Shown here: positions 1 through 10,593 of the stretch, one piece after another
Layout: each line of letters begins with the position of its first letter
Position numbering within the stretch: position 1 is the stretch's first letter
Assembly: GCF_000972865.1 (NCBI RefSeq)
Contig: NZ_CP011144.1
Coordinates: 3,593,118 to 3,657,117, forward strand
DNA length: 64,000 nucleotides
From: Pseudoxanthomonas suwonensis
GTDB taxonomy: Bacteria; Pseudomonadota; Gammaproteobacteria; Xanthomonadales; Xanthomonadaceae
Direction of reading: 5' to 3'
Position numbers and translations under genes: made by a program
The notes under the pieces: model-generated
The model's input: only the letters and a program-made list of their open reading frames with translations
The model's database searches: none
Told to the model about the DNA's origin: nothing

Positions 1-2130
1 CTGGTCCGGATCATCCTGATCCTGCTGATCCTGTGCTACGTGCTGCTGCCCTCGTCGCGCGCCGGCCTGGATCCGGGGCAATACCGCGACGTGCTGGTGA
101 TCGTGCTGTCCGGCCTGAGCCTGAGCCTGGGCATCTTCGCCTGGCTGCTGGCGCGGCCGGGACGCTCGGACGTGCGCCGGATCGTCGGCATGCTGGCCGA
201 CTACGGGCTGATGGCCGCGGGCATGATCCGCATGGGCGAGCCGCTGGCCTGGGTCTACGTGGTGCTGATGTGGGTGACCGTCGGCAACGGCCTGCGCTAC
301 GGCAACCGCTACCTGCACCTGGCCGTGGCGATGGCGCTGGCCAGCTTCGGCAGCGTGCTGCTGTTCAACGATTACTGGCGGCAGCCGCAGGTCCAGGGCC
401 TGGGCATCGGCCTGCTGGTCGGCCTGGCGGCGGTGCCGCTGTACCTGTCGAGCCTGCTCAGGCAGCTGACCCGCGCCACCGAGGAAGCGCGGCGCGCGAG
501 CGAGGCCAAGAGCCGTTTCCTGGCCAACATGAGCCACGAGTTCCGCACCCCGCTCAACGGCCTGGCCGGCATGTCCGAACTGCTGGCCACCACCCGCCTG
601 GACGACGAGCAGCGCGAGTGCGTGCGCACCATCCAGGCCTCGACCCGCTCGCTGATGGCGCTGGTCGAGGACGTGCTGGACATCTCGGCGATCGAGGCCG
701 GCAAGCTCAAGCTCAACCTCGAGGACTTCTCGCCGCGCGAGCTGGTGTCCAGCATCGGCCTGATCCTGCAGCCGCAGGCGCGGGCCAAGAACCTCGACTA
801 CCTGGTGGTGATCGGCGAGGACGTGCCCGAGACGCTCAACGGCGACGCCGGCCACGTGCGCCAGGTGCTGCTGAACCTGGTCGGCAACGCGGTCAAGTTC
901 ACCGACCAGGGCCGGGTCCGGGTCGACGTCGAGGTGGCCGCCGCCACCGCGGACGACACCCGCGCCCGCCTGCGCTTCACGGTCACCGATACCGGCATCG
1001 GCATCCCGGCGAAGATGCGCGGGCGCCTGTTCGAGGCCTTCGAGCAGGCCGACGCCGGCCTGGCCCGCCGCTACGGCGGCACCGGCCTGGGTACGACCAT
1101 CGCCAAGGGCCTGGCCGAGGCGATGGGTGGGCGGATCGGTTTCGAGAGCATGGAAGGCCGCGGCAGCCGGTTCTGGGTCGAGCTCCCGTTCGCCGGCCCC
1201 AGCCAGCGGCCGCTGCGCCCGGTCACCGCGTCGGTGACCGAGGTGGAGGGCGAGACCGCGCTGCGCGACGCCGGCGGCAACGTCATCGCCTTCGCCGACC
1301 CGTTCCTGCGCCACCGCGCCCGCGTGCGCAGCATGACCCTGCTGGTGGCCGACGACTACGAGGCCAACCGCATGGTCCTGCAGCGCCTGCTGCAGAAGGC
1401 CGGCCACCGCGTCACCTCGGTCGATGGCGGCGAGGAGGTGCTCGACGCGATGGCCGCCAGCGAGTACGACGCGGTGATCGTCGACCTGCACATGCCCGGG
1501 GTCAGCGGCCTGGACCTGCTCAAGCAGCTGCGGGTGATGCAGGCCGGCGGCGGCCAGCGGACCCCGGTGGTCGTGCTCAGCGCCGACGTGACCCCCGAAT
1601 CGATCCAGCGCTGCGAGCAGGCCGGCGCCTATGCGTTCCTGGCCAAGCCGGTAGCGGCCGCAAAGCTGCTGGAGACGCTGTCGGACATCGCCGCGCACCG
1701 CGGCCGCCGCAGTGCCGCGCTGCCGCCGCGCCAGGGTGGCGCCGACGCGTCCAACGGCGTGCTCGACAGCTCGGTGCTGGACGAACTGGCGGCGATGGGC
1801 ATGGGCGAGGAGTTCGAGCGCGAGTTCATCGCCCACTGCCTGGCCGACGCCGACGGCTGCATCGGCGCCATGCAGCACGCCGCCGAGGCGGCCGACTGGG
1901 CACGCCTGCGCGACCATGCCCACGCGATCAAGGGCGTGGCCGCGAACATGGGCCTGGTCCGGGTGGCCGAGCAGGGCAGCGAGCTGATGCGGCTGGCCGA
2001 CTGGCAGATCCGCAACGAATGGCGGCAGCGGATCGCGATGCTCAACGCCGCCCTGACCCAGGGCCGCGACGCGCTGATGGCGCGCCAGCAGGCCCGCGGC
2101 GTGCGCGACGGCGGCGGCGAACCCGGCTAG
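1..2130 (+). CDS. rpfC: RpfC, hybrid sensor histidine kinase for DSF (5' end missing)
   Basis: This gene encodes the membrane sensor for the DSF fatty-acid signal. It passes phosphate to RpfG and is known in Xanthomonas to bind and restrain RpfF. The reading frame is open to base 1, so the start lies outside the window. Seen in order: hydrophobic N-terminal segments, a dimerisation domain with the H-box [11 protein letters not shown] (phospho-His codon 535-537), an ATPase domain (DTGIGIP near 988, GTGLG near 1078), a receiver domain with phospho-Asp in VIVDLHMPG (codon 1483-1485), and a C-terminal HPt domain with AHAIKG (His codon 1921-1923). The spacing of these three sites closely matches Xanthomonas campestris RpfC (H198, D512, H657), so only about 20 N-terminal residues are missing. 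It is convergent with rpfF. In Xanthomonas rpfG lies upstream of rpfC, so it is expected left of the window. Confidence 0.95.
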   Translation: MVRIILILLILCYVLLPSSRAGLDPGQYRDVLVIVLSGLSLSLGIFAWLLARPGRSDVRRIVGMLADYGLMAAGMIRMGEPLAWVYVVLMWVTVGNGLRYGNRYLHLAVAMALASFGSVLLFNDYWRQPQVQGLGIGLLVGLAAVPLYLSSLLRQLTRATEEARRASEAKSRFLANMSHEFRTPLNGLAGMSELLATTRLDDEQRECVRTIQASTRSLMALVEDVLDISAIEAGKLKLNLEDFSPRELVSSIGLILQPQARAKNLDYLVVIGEDVPETLNGDAGHVRQVLLNLVGNAVKFTDQGRVRVDVEVAAATADDTRARLRFTVTDTGIGIPAKMRGRLFEAFEQADAGLARRYGGTGLGTTIAKGLAEAMGGRIGFESMEGRGSRFWVELPFAGPSQRPLRPVTASVTEVEGETALRDAGGNVIAFADPFLRHRARVRSMTLLVADDYEANRMVLQRLLQKAGHRVTSVDGGEEVLDAMAASEYDAVIVDLHMPGVSGLDLLKQLRVMQAGGGQRTPVVVLSADVTPESIQRCEQAGAYAFLAKPVAAAKLLETLSDIAAHRGRRSAALPPRQGGADASNGVLDSSVLDELAAMGMGEEFEREFIAHCLADADGCIGAMQHAAEAADWARLRDHAHAIKGVAANMGLVRVAEQGSELMRLADWQIRNEWRQRIAMLNAALTQGRDALMARQQARGVRDGGGEPG

Positions 2131-2183
2131 CTGCAAACTGCGCCTGCGGCGGCCTGGCCGGCCACCATGCTGTGGGCAAGAGC

Positions 2184-2342
2184 CTCGCTTCGGCTGGGGG
2201 CCGCCGTCCCCTCGGGGTATGGCTTACCCCTCGGTCGGACATCCTGTCCTCAACTCGGGGCCGTGGCACATCCCTGTGCCACTTGCGCCATACCCCGAGG
2301 GGACGGCGTCCTCGGGCGGCTTCCAGATCATGGCTTCCATTG
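2184..2342 (+). repeat. C-family structured repeat, copy C1
   Basis: A long palindromic element lies in the convergent rpfC/rpfF gap. The two arms at 2202-2223 and 2287-2308 are a perfect 22-bp inverted repeat. Inside are a 13-nt hairpin GGACA-TCC-TGTCC (2237-2249) and the hairpin GTGGCACATCCCTGTGCCAC (2263-2282). The right flank (TCCTCGGGCGGCTTCCAG) recurs in copy C2 and, in nearly the same form, next to the B elements. The stretch 2131-2939 has no gene and consists of C1, half an A unit, A1 and B1. Confidence 0.85.
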
Positions 2343-2423
2343 GGTGGCGTAGAAGCACCAGGCCAAGGCCCCATTGCTCCGCGACCGGAGCCTAGCGTGC
2401 GGGCGTCGAACAGCGAGGACGCT

Positions 2424-2469
2424 GGCTGTGCCGACGGCGTCGGGTCGCCGGCTGAACCCGGCTCCTACA
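2424..2469. repeat. A-family repeat, right half only (A0)
   Basis: This carries only the right arm of an A unit, ending in the mini-hairpin arm CCGGCTGAACCCGG and the terminal GCTCCTACA. It joins C1 to A1 with a linker of about 24 nt, as in the second composite block at 36.8 kb. Confidence 0.75.
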
Positions 2470-2493
2470 ACAGCTGCGGCGCCGCCGCTCTCC

Positions 2494-2590
2494 TGTAGGA
2501 GCTGACTTCAGTCGGCGACACGGGCGTCGGAATCATGAAGGCGTCGCCTGTGCCGGCGGCGTCGCGTCGCGGGCAAGCCCGGCTCCTACA
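2494..2590. repeat. A-family REP-like repeat A1
   Basis: A full A unit that begins TGTAGGAGC and ends GCTCCTACA. The left arm holds the mini-hairpin GACTTCAGTC and the right arm GGGCAAGCCC. The middle holds the shared GCGACACGGGCGTCGG and GGCGTCGCCTGTGCCG blocks. Confidence 0.85.
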
Positions 2591-2631
2591 AGAGCCGGGA
2601 TCGCAACGCGCGATGGTCACCTGGCGGTAAA

Positions 2632-2790
2632 CGAAGCCACGACCTGGAAGCGCCCCGAAGACGTGGCAGGCCGGGTGTGTTGCGGCAGCGGCCAGAGATG
2701 GCCGCGTCGGCGAGTCGGCACATGGATGTGCCGCCGAGACGACCGCAACACACCCGGCCTGCCGCGGCTCAGCCCGAAGCCAGCCACACC
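2632..2790 (+). repeat. B-family structured repeat, copy B1
   Basis: The perfect 21-bp inverted arms lie at 2665-2685 and 2743-2763. Between them are a CGGCCA-GAGA-TGGCCG hairpin and a CGGCACAT..ATGTGCCG hairpin. The flanks (CGAAGCCACGAC.. and ..GCGGCTCAGCCCGAAGCC) recur in B2 and, inverted, in B3 and B4. Confidence 0.85.
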
Positions 2791-2939
2791 AATTGCTCTT
2801 GCCGTTGCCTTTGTTCGACGCGGCGCGGGTCCATCCCCGGATCGTCGCAGTACCCCAGAAAAGCGAAGGCCCGGCATCCTGCCGGGCCCGATCTGCCCCC
2901 TGACGCCGGCGGCTCGAACTGGCCGCCTTAGGCGATCGA

Positions 2940-3809
2940 TCAGGCGGCTTCCGAACTGGCCCTGCGGGCCTGGGCGCGCACGATGCGCTCCATCGTCCGC
3001 AGCGACTTGTCGCCCAGCGCCAGCGCGGTGTCGACCCAGACCTCGGTGATGCCCATCAACTCGTCGTAGCTGACCGGCTGGCCGATCCGGCGCACGGCGT
3101 TCATTGCCAGGTGCGAGTGCGGGGCGCGCTGCTGCTGGCGGATCAGGTCCTGCACCGCCGACTCGCCCTGGCCCTTGGGCACCAGCACGTCGACCACGCC
3201 CAGGCGGTACATCTCCTCGCTGCTGTAGACCTCGCCGCTGAGGATCATCTTCTCGGCCTGGCGCGCGGTCACGCGCTTGCACAGGAACGAGTAGGCGCCC
3301 ATGCCCGGGAACAGGCCGAACAGCACTTCCGGCAGGCCCATGCCGACGCCTTCCTCGGCGACGATGGTGTGGCAGGCCAGGGCCATCTCCAGGCCGCCGC
3401 CCAGCGCGTCGCCCTGGATCAGGGCCACGGTGTGCATGTCGCCGCCGAAGCCGGTGTGGACGTGGTGCACGCCCTCGACGCAACGGCGGGCGTAGGCCAG
3501 CAGACGCTCGCGGTTGCCCTCGCGGATCAGGCGGCCGAACAGTTCCAGGTCGCCGCCGAGGTTGTAGGCCGAGGCGGCCGAGGCGAGCACGAAGTGGCGA
3601 AGGCGTCCCTGCTGGCGCTGCGACTCGCGCAGGGTGATCGAGCTCATGTAGCTCCACATGTCCTCGAGCATCTCGAACCGGCAACACGGGCGCGCGCCCT
3701 GGCTGGCGTCGGCGTGCATGTACAGCCAGTGGGCGCTGCCATCCGGCGGGGTCTGCACGCGGATGGTGGGATAGGAATGGGTGCGCTGCAGCTTCTCGAT
3801 GTTGCTCAT
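2940..3809 (-). CDS. rpfF: RpfF, DSF synthase (enoyl-CoA hydratase/thioesterase family)
   Basis: RpfF is a crotonase-fold enzyme that makes cis-2-unsaturated fatty-acid DSF signals from acyl-ACP by dehydration and thioester cleavage. The start at 3809 gives 289 residues, the same length as the Xanthomonas enzyme, and has the ribosome site GGAGAAG just upstream; an in-frame upstream extension is not needed. The catalytic glutamates fall at E141 (GGGLE) and E161 (GLPEVLF), the numbers known for Xanthomonas campestris RpfF. The C-terminal TEVWVDTALALGDKSLRTMERIVRAQ region is typical of the family. It lies 282 bp downstream of rpfB on the same strand. A hairpin follows rpfB in that gap, so rpfF may also have its own promoter. 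Confidence 0.96.
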   Translation of the reverse strand: MSNIEKLQRTHSYPTIRVQTPPDGSAHWLYMHADASQGARPCCRFEMLEDMWSYMSSITLRESQRQQGRLRHFVLASAASAYNLGGDLELFGRLIREGNRERLLAYARRCVEGVHHVHTGFGGDMHTVALIQGDALGGGLEMALACHTIVAEEGVGMGLPEVLFGLFPGMGAYSFLCKRVTARQAEKMILSGEVYSSEEMYRLGVVDVLVPKGQGESAVQDLIRQQQRAPHSHLAMNAVRRIGQPVSYDELMGITEVWVDTALALGDKSLRTMERIVRAQARRASSEAA

Positions 3810-4058
3810 GGCGTCTTCTCCGGGGGCGGCTGGCCTGCCGGCATGACCCGGCAGGCGGGGGATGTTGCCGGACCATGCTACACCTGAACGGAGAATTAAA
3901 AGCACCTGGCCGGTTGGTCCGGAAATCCGCGTGGCGGATTGTTAAAAGGCGACATGACCGGGCCCGGTCCAGGAGGCCGGGCGGGGGTGATCCCCGGGAA
4001 GGGCGGCGGGCGCGGCGTGTCATGCCCCCGTGGGGAGAAGGTGCCGCGGAAAACCACG

Positions 4059-4077
4059 GCCCCGGCGTGTCCGGGGC
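4059..4077 (-). terminator. Hairpin after rpfB, possible terminator
   Basis: On the minus strand, 14 bases past the rpfB stop, GCCCCGG-N5-CCGGGGC forms a 7-bp stem. It is followed by GTGGTTTTCC, a weak T-tract. It may end or reduce rpfB transcription before rpfF. Confidence 0.5.
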
Positions 4078-4091
4078 AGGGCCTGGCCGCC

Positions 4092-5795
4092 TCAGTGCGC
4101 GGCGTCGCCCGTCGTGGCGGCCGGCTTGGAGTCGCGCAGCTCCTTGCGCAGGATCTTGCCGACGTTGGTCTTCGGCAGCTCGGTGCGGAACTCGATCTGG
4201 CGCGGCTGCTTGTAGCCGGTCAGCGCGTCCCGGCAGTAGGCCTTGATCTGCTCGGCGGTCAGCGCCGGGTCCTTCTTCACCACGAACAGCTTGACCGCCT
4301 CGCCGGAACGCTCGTCCGGCACGCCGACCGCCGCGACCTCCAGCACCCCGGGCATCGCGGCGACCACGTCCTCGACCTCGTTCGGGTACACGTTGAAGCC
4401 CGAGACCAGGATCATGTCCTTCTTGCGGTCGACGATGTAGACGAAGCCCTGCTCGTCGATCCGGGCCATGTCGCCGGTGTGCAGCCAGCCGTCGGCGTCG
4501 ATCACCTTGGCCGTCTCCTCCGGCTTCTGCCAGTAGCCCTTCATCACCTGCGGGCCCTTCACGCACAGCTCGCCGATCTCGCCGGTCGGCAGCACGTTGC
4601 CGTCGTCGTCCTTGACGCACACGTCGGTGGACGGGATCGGCAGGCCGATCGAGCCGTTGAACTCGGCGATGTCCAGCGGGTTGATGCACGCCGCCGGCGA
4701 GGTCTCGGTCAGGCCGTAGGCCTCGACCAGGGTAACGCCGGTGACCTGCTTCCAGCGTTCGGCCACCGCGCGCTGCACCGCCATGCCGCCGCCCAGGGTC
4801 ACCTTCAGCGCGGAGAAGTCGACCTCGCTGAAGCCGGGGGTGTTGAGCAGGCCGTTGAACAGGGTGTTGACGCCGGTGATCGCGGTGAAGCGCGCACCCT
4901 TGAGCTCCTTGACGAAGCCGGGCATGTCGCGCGGGTTGGTGATCAGGTGGTTGAGGCCGCCCAGTTCCATGAACACCAGGCCGTTCGCGGTCAGCGCGAA
5001 GATGTGGTACAGCGGCAGCGCGGTGATGATCACTTCCTTGCCGCGCTCGAGCTTGTTGGCGCCCAGCCAGGCCGAGGCCTGCTGCATGTTCGCCACCAGG
5101 TTGCGGTGGGTGAGCATCGCGCCCTTGGCCACGCCGGTGGTGCCGCCGGTGTATTGCAGGAAGGCGATGTCGCCCGGGTCGATGTCCACCTGCGGCAGCG
5201 CGTGGCGCTTGCCGATGTCCAGCGCCTCGCGGAAGCGCACCGCGCCGGGGATGTCGTAGTCCGGCACCATCTTCTTCACGTACTTGAGCACGAAGTTGAC
5301 GATGGCGCCCTTGGGGAAACCGATCATGTCGCCCAGGCCGGTGGTGATCACCTGCTTGAGCGGGGTGTCGGCCAGCACTTCCTGCACGGTGTGGCCGAAG
5401 TTGTCGACCACCACGATCGCGGCGGCGCCGGCGTCCACCAGCTGGTGCTTGAGCTCGCGCGCGGTGTACAGCGGGTTGACGTTGACCACGGTCAGGCCGG
5501 CGCGCAGCACGCCGAAGGTGGCGATCGGGTACTGCAGGCAGTTGGGCATCATCAGCGCCACGCGATCGCCCTTCTTCAGGCCCAGCTCGCCGAGCAGGTA
5601 GGCGGCGAACTGCGTGCTGAGCGCGTCGACTTCGGCGTAGGTCAGGGTCTTGCCGAAGTTGCGGTAGGCGGGATGGTCGCCGTACTTGGAGACGGAGGCG
5701 GCGAACACCGCCGATATGGAGCGGTATTCGTCCGGATCGATGTCGGCGGGCACACCCTGCGGATAGCTTTTCAGCCAAGGACGATCCGGATTCAT
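4092..5795 (-). CDS. rpfB: RpfB, long-chain fatty acyl-CoA ligase
   Basis: RpfB is an AMP-forming acyl-CoA synthetase that activates long-chain fatty acids and, in Xanthomonas, takes part in DSF turnover. The start at 5795 is preceded by GGGAGGAG and gives 567 residues, close to the Xanthomonas protein (about 560); a longer in-frame extension upstream has no family match. Seen: the P-loop [18 protein letters not shown] (about residues 215-232), the GYGLTET-like motif AYGLTETSP, the FACS signature region [19 protein letters not shown] followed by [20 protein letters not shown], and the C-terminal [16 protein letters not shown] containing the catalytic lysine. It is divergent from a lipoprotein gene and upstream of rpfF. 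Confidence 0.95.
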   Translation of the reverse strand: MNPDRPWLKSYPQGVPADIDPDEYRSISAVFAASVSKYGDHPAYRNFGKTLTYAEVDALSTQFAAYLLGELGLKKGDRVALMMPNCLQYPIATFGVLRAGLTVVNVNPLYTARELKHQLVDAGAAAIVVVDNFGHTVQEVLADTPLKQVITTGLGDMIGFPKGAIVNFVLKYVKKMVPDYDIPGAVRFREALDIGKRHALPQVDIDPGDIAFLQYTGGTTGVAKGAMLTHRNLVANMQQASAWLGANKLERGKEVIITALPLYHIFALTANGLVFMELGGLNHLITNPRDMPGFVKELKGARFTAITGVNTLFNGLLNTPGFSEVDFSALKVTLGGGMAVQRAVAERWKQVTGVTLVEAYGLTETSPAACINPLDIAEFNGSIGLPIPSTDVCVKDDDGNVLPTGEIGELCVKGPQVMKGYWQKPEETAKVIDADGWLHTGDMARIDEQGFVYIVDRKKDMILVSGFNVYPNEVEDVVAAMPGVLEVAAVGVPDERSGEAVKLFVVKKDPALTAEQIKAYCRDALTGYKQPRQIEFRTELPKTNVGKILRKELRDSKPAATTGDAAH

Positions 5796-5898
5796 TGCGC
5801 CTCCTCCCGAGGTGGTGTGCTTGCTGGCGATCCCGGCAGTCTCGACATTCCGCTGCCGTGGATGGGAGCATACCGTCCCGGATGGAAAAGGCGAAGCC

Positions 5899-6351
5899 AT
5901 GACGTACGGATTCGGCGTTTTCAAGGTGCGATACGTGGCCGGCTGCCTGCTGGCCCTGCTGCTGCTGCTCGGCGGCTGCAGCCGCACGCCGCCGGAGCAG
6001 CGGCTGCGCGAGCAGCTGGCGTCCATGCAGGAGGCGCTGGAGCAGCGCCAGGCGTCGGCGTTCATGGACGGGGTCGCGGCCGATTTCGCGGGCGATGGCG
6101 GCATGGATCGTGCTGCGTTGCAGCAGATCGTGCGCGCGCAGGTGCTGGCCAATGCGCGGATCGGGCTGACGCTTGGCCCGGCCGAGATCGAGGTCAGGGG
6201 CGAGCGGGCGACGGTGCGCTTCAGCGCGGTCGCCACCGGTGGCGGCGGGCGCTTCCTGCCCGACCGCGCGCAGGCCTGGGACGTGACCAGCGGCTGGCGC
6301 GACGAGGACGGGCAGTGGCGGCTGTACTACGCGGAGTGGACGCCGTTGTAG
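5899..6351 (+). CDS. Small lipoprotein, NTF2/SnoaL-like, next to rpfB
   Basis: A 150-aa predicted lipoprotein. The start at 5899 follows GGAAAAG and places a clean signal peptide with lipobox LLGGC about residue 25; an in-frame extension to 5812 would bury it. The mature part has a charged helix ([20 protein letters not shown]), then alternating strands ending in [16 protein letters not shown], which looks like an NTF2-like cone fold. The function is unknown. The gene is divergent from rpfB. Its stop codon TAG (6349-6351) lies inside the first bases of repeat A2, so the repeat supplies the end of the gene. Confidence 0.75.
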   Translation: MTYGFGVFKVRYVAGCLLALLLLLGGCSRTPPEQRLREQLASMQEALEQRQASAFMDGVAADFAGDGGMDRAALQQIVRAQVLANARIGLTLGPAEIEVRGERATVRFSAVATGGGGRFLPDRAQAWDVTSGWRDEDGQWRLYYAEWTPL

Positions 6352-6441
6352 GAGCGGGCATGACCGCGACACGACGCCCTCGGCACAGGCGACGCCCCCG
6401 TGATTCCGACGCCCGTGTCGCCAGCAAGCTGTGCTCCTACA
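6347..6441. repeat. A-family repeat A2
   Basis: An A unit starting TGTAGGAGC with left arm GGGCATGACCGCG and right arm CAGCAAGCTG. It overlaps the stop codon of the upstream lipoprotein gene. The gap 6352-6851 has no gene and holds A2, A3 and a tandem repeat. Confidence 0.85.
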
Positions 6442-6494
6442 AGTAGAGTCACCGGTAAACAGTTTCTCTGTGGAAGCATCGGCGCAGTGGTTTT

Positions 6495-6593
6495 TGTAGG
6501 AGCCGGGTTCAGCCGGCGACACGACGCCCTCGGCACAGGCGACGCCCTCCGTGATCCCGACGCCCGTGTCGCCCACTGAAGTGAGCTCCTACA
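6495..6593. repeat. A-family repeat A3
   Basis: An A unit with left arm CCGGGTTCAGCCGG and right arm ACTGAAGTGAGCTCC. Its right end abuts the tandem duplication of the acnA 3' end. Confidence 0.85.
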
Positions 6594-6851
6594 ACAGGCC
6601 GCCGTGGCGGGTGAGGATGCACCGTTTGCGCGGCACTGCCGCGCGGTGCGCCCGAACGCCCCGCGCTGCGTGGGGCTGGGCTTCCGCCCGATCCGCAGCC
6701 TATGCGGCCTTTCTGGCGGCGAGTTGCCGGAGTACGTACTGCAACAGGCCGCCGTGGTGGGTGAGGATGCACCGTTTGCGCGGCACTGCCGCGCGGTGCG
6801 CCCGAACGCCCCGCGCGCTGCGCGGGGCGGGGCTTCCGCCCGTTCCGGAGC

Positions 6852-9620
<2,769 letters not shown>

Positions 9621-9788
9621 GGGCGGGCTCCTGTGGCTTTGACGCCGCCAATCCCGGCGGCGGGAAGGGATCACCGCATTATCCCCGCCATTCAATGACA
9701 GGGCCGTCGCCTCGGCAATACGCCCTTCGGGGAGGTCGCCGGGCCGCGCTGCAGCCTGGCCATTGTCGGCCGGAATCGCCATGCCGGT

Positions 9789-9817
9789 TTGAGTATGCAT
9801 GGAAAAGTATGTATCAT
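9789..9817 (+). promoter_or_regulatory. Promoter and likely operator of vapBC
   Basis: TTGAGT (9789-9794), a 17-bp spacer and TATCAT (9812-9817) form a good sigma-70 promoter just before vapB. The spacer carries a direct repeat, GTATGCAT then GTATGTAT (9793-9800 and 9807-9814, 14-bp period). This is a plausible operator for autoregulation by the AbrB-type antitoxin. Confidence 0.65.
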
Positions 9818-9846
9818 TCCGCCATACCGTCCGCGGAGGAAATCCC

Positions 9847-10095
9847 ATGGAAGCCACCGTTGCCGAGCGCGGGCAGATCACCCTGCCCAAGGCCGTACGC
9901 GACGCCCTGGGCCTGACCAAGGGCACCCTGCTCAAGGTCGAGCTGGAGGGCGGGCGCATCATCCTGCGCAAGGATGTCAGCAAGGCGCTGCGCGAAGTGC
10001 GCGGCAAGTACAAGCTGGTCGACGGAATGACCCGCACCGACGAGGCCATGCGCGCCATCCGCGGCCGTGCGCCGGGGGATCCACTCGATGTGTGA
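9847..10095 (+). CDS. vapB: VapB-type antitoxin, AbrB/MazE fold
   Basis: An 82-aa protein. The start at 9847 has a strong ribosome site (GCGGAGGAAATCCC) and begins [23 protein letters not shown], the classic swapped-hairpin AbrB DNA-binding motif; the upstream in-frame ATG at 9799 lies inside the promoter region and is rejected. The C-terminal part (residues 50-82) is the expected toxin-neutralising tail. It is followed 42 bp later by a PIN-domain toxin gene. It would bind its own promoter, where a direct repeat is visible. It lies between the two aconitase genes. Confidence 0.88.
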   Translation: MEATVAERGQITLPKAVRDALGLTKGTLLKVELEGGRIILRKDVSKALREVRGKYKLVDGMTRTDEAMRAIRGRAPGDPLDV

Positions 10096-10137
10096 GTCCG
10101 GGCACCGCCGCCTTGCCCGTATCCGGAAGCCCGGGCG

Positions 10138-10542
10138 ATGATCGCCCTGGATTCCTCCGTCCTGATCGACATCCTGATCGGCGACGACGTGTTCGCCGAG
10201 GCGTCCGAGGCCTGCGTGGGCGAGGCGCTGGTGCACGACGACGTGGTCGTCTGCGAGGCGGTGGTCGCCGAGGTCCAGGCCATGCTCGATACCTCGGTCA
10301 GCCTGATGGACCTGCTGGCGCCACTGGGCATCCGCTACCAGCCGCTCGGCGAGGCCGCGGCGATGCGCGCCGGGCACATGAACAAGCGCTTCCGCACCCG
10401 CGGCGGCCGCCGCGAGCGGGTCGTCGCGGATTTCCTGGTCGGCGCCCACGCCATGCTCCAGTGCAACGCGCTGATCACCCGCGATGACGCCTTCTACCGC
10501 GACTACTTCAAGGGCCTGAAGCTGATCGTGCCCAAGGCCTGA
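10138..10542 (+). CDS. vapC: VapC-type PIN-domain ribonuclease toxin
   Basis: A 134-aa PIN-domain protein, expected to be a Mg-dependent RNase that cleaves RNA when free of VapB. The acidic residues of the active site are visible: D5 in [11 protein letters not shown], a glutamate in [11 protein letters not shown], an aspartate in [12 protein letters not shown] and another in [13 protein letters not shown]. Length and motif order are normal, so it looks intact. It is the second gene of the vapBC pair, 51 bp upstream of acnB, so read-through into acnB is possible. Confidence 0.88.
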   Translation: MIALDSSVLIDILIGDDVFAEASEACVGEALVHDDVVVCEAVVAEVQAMLDTSVSLMDLLAPLGIRYQPLGEAAAMRAGHMNKRFRTRGGRRERVVADFLVGAHAMLQCNALITRDDAFYRDYFKGLKLIVPKA

Positions 10543-10593
10543 GTCCACGTTCCGATATCCGCCTTTCCATAAGCACCACCCGGAGAACCCCCC

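Noticed and set aside
2617..6576. 1319-codon minus-strand frame
   Set aside because: It runs through rpfF, rpfB and repeats in a different frame from the real genes, with low-complexity Arg/Ala/Gly composition.
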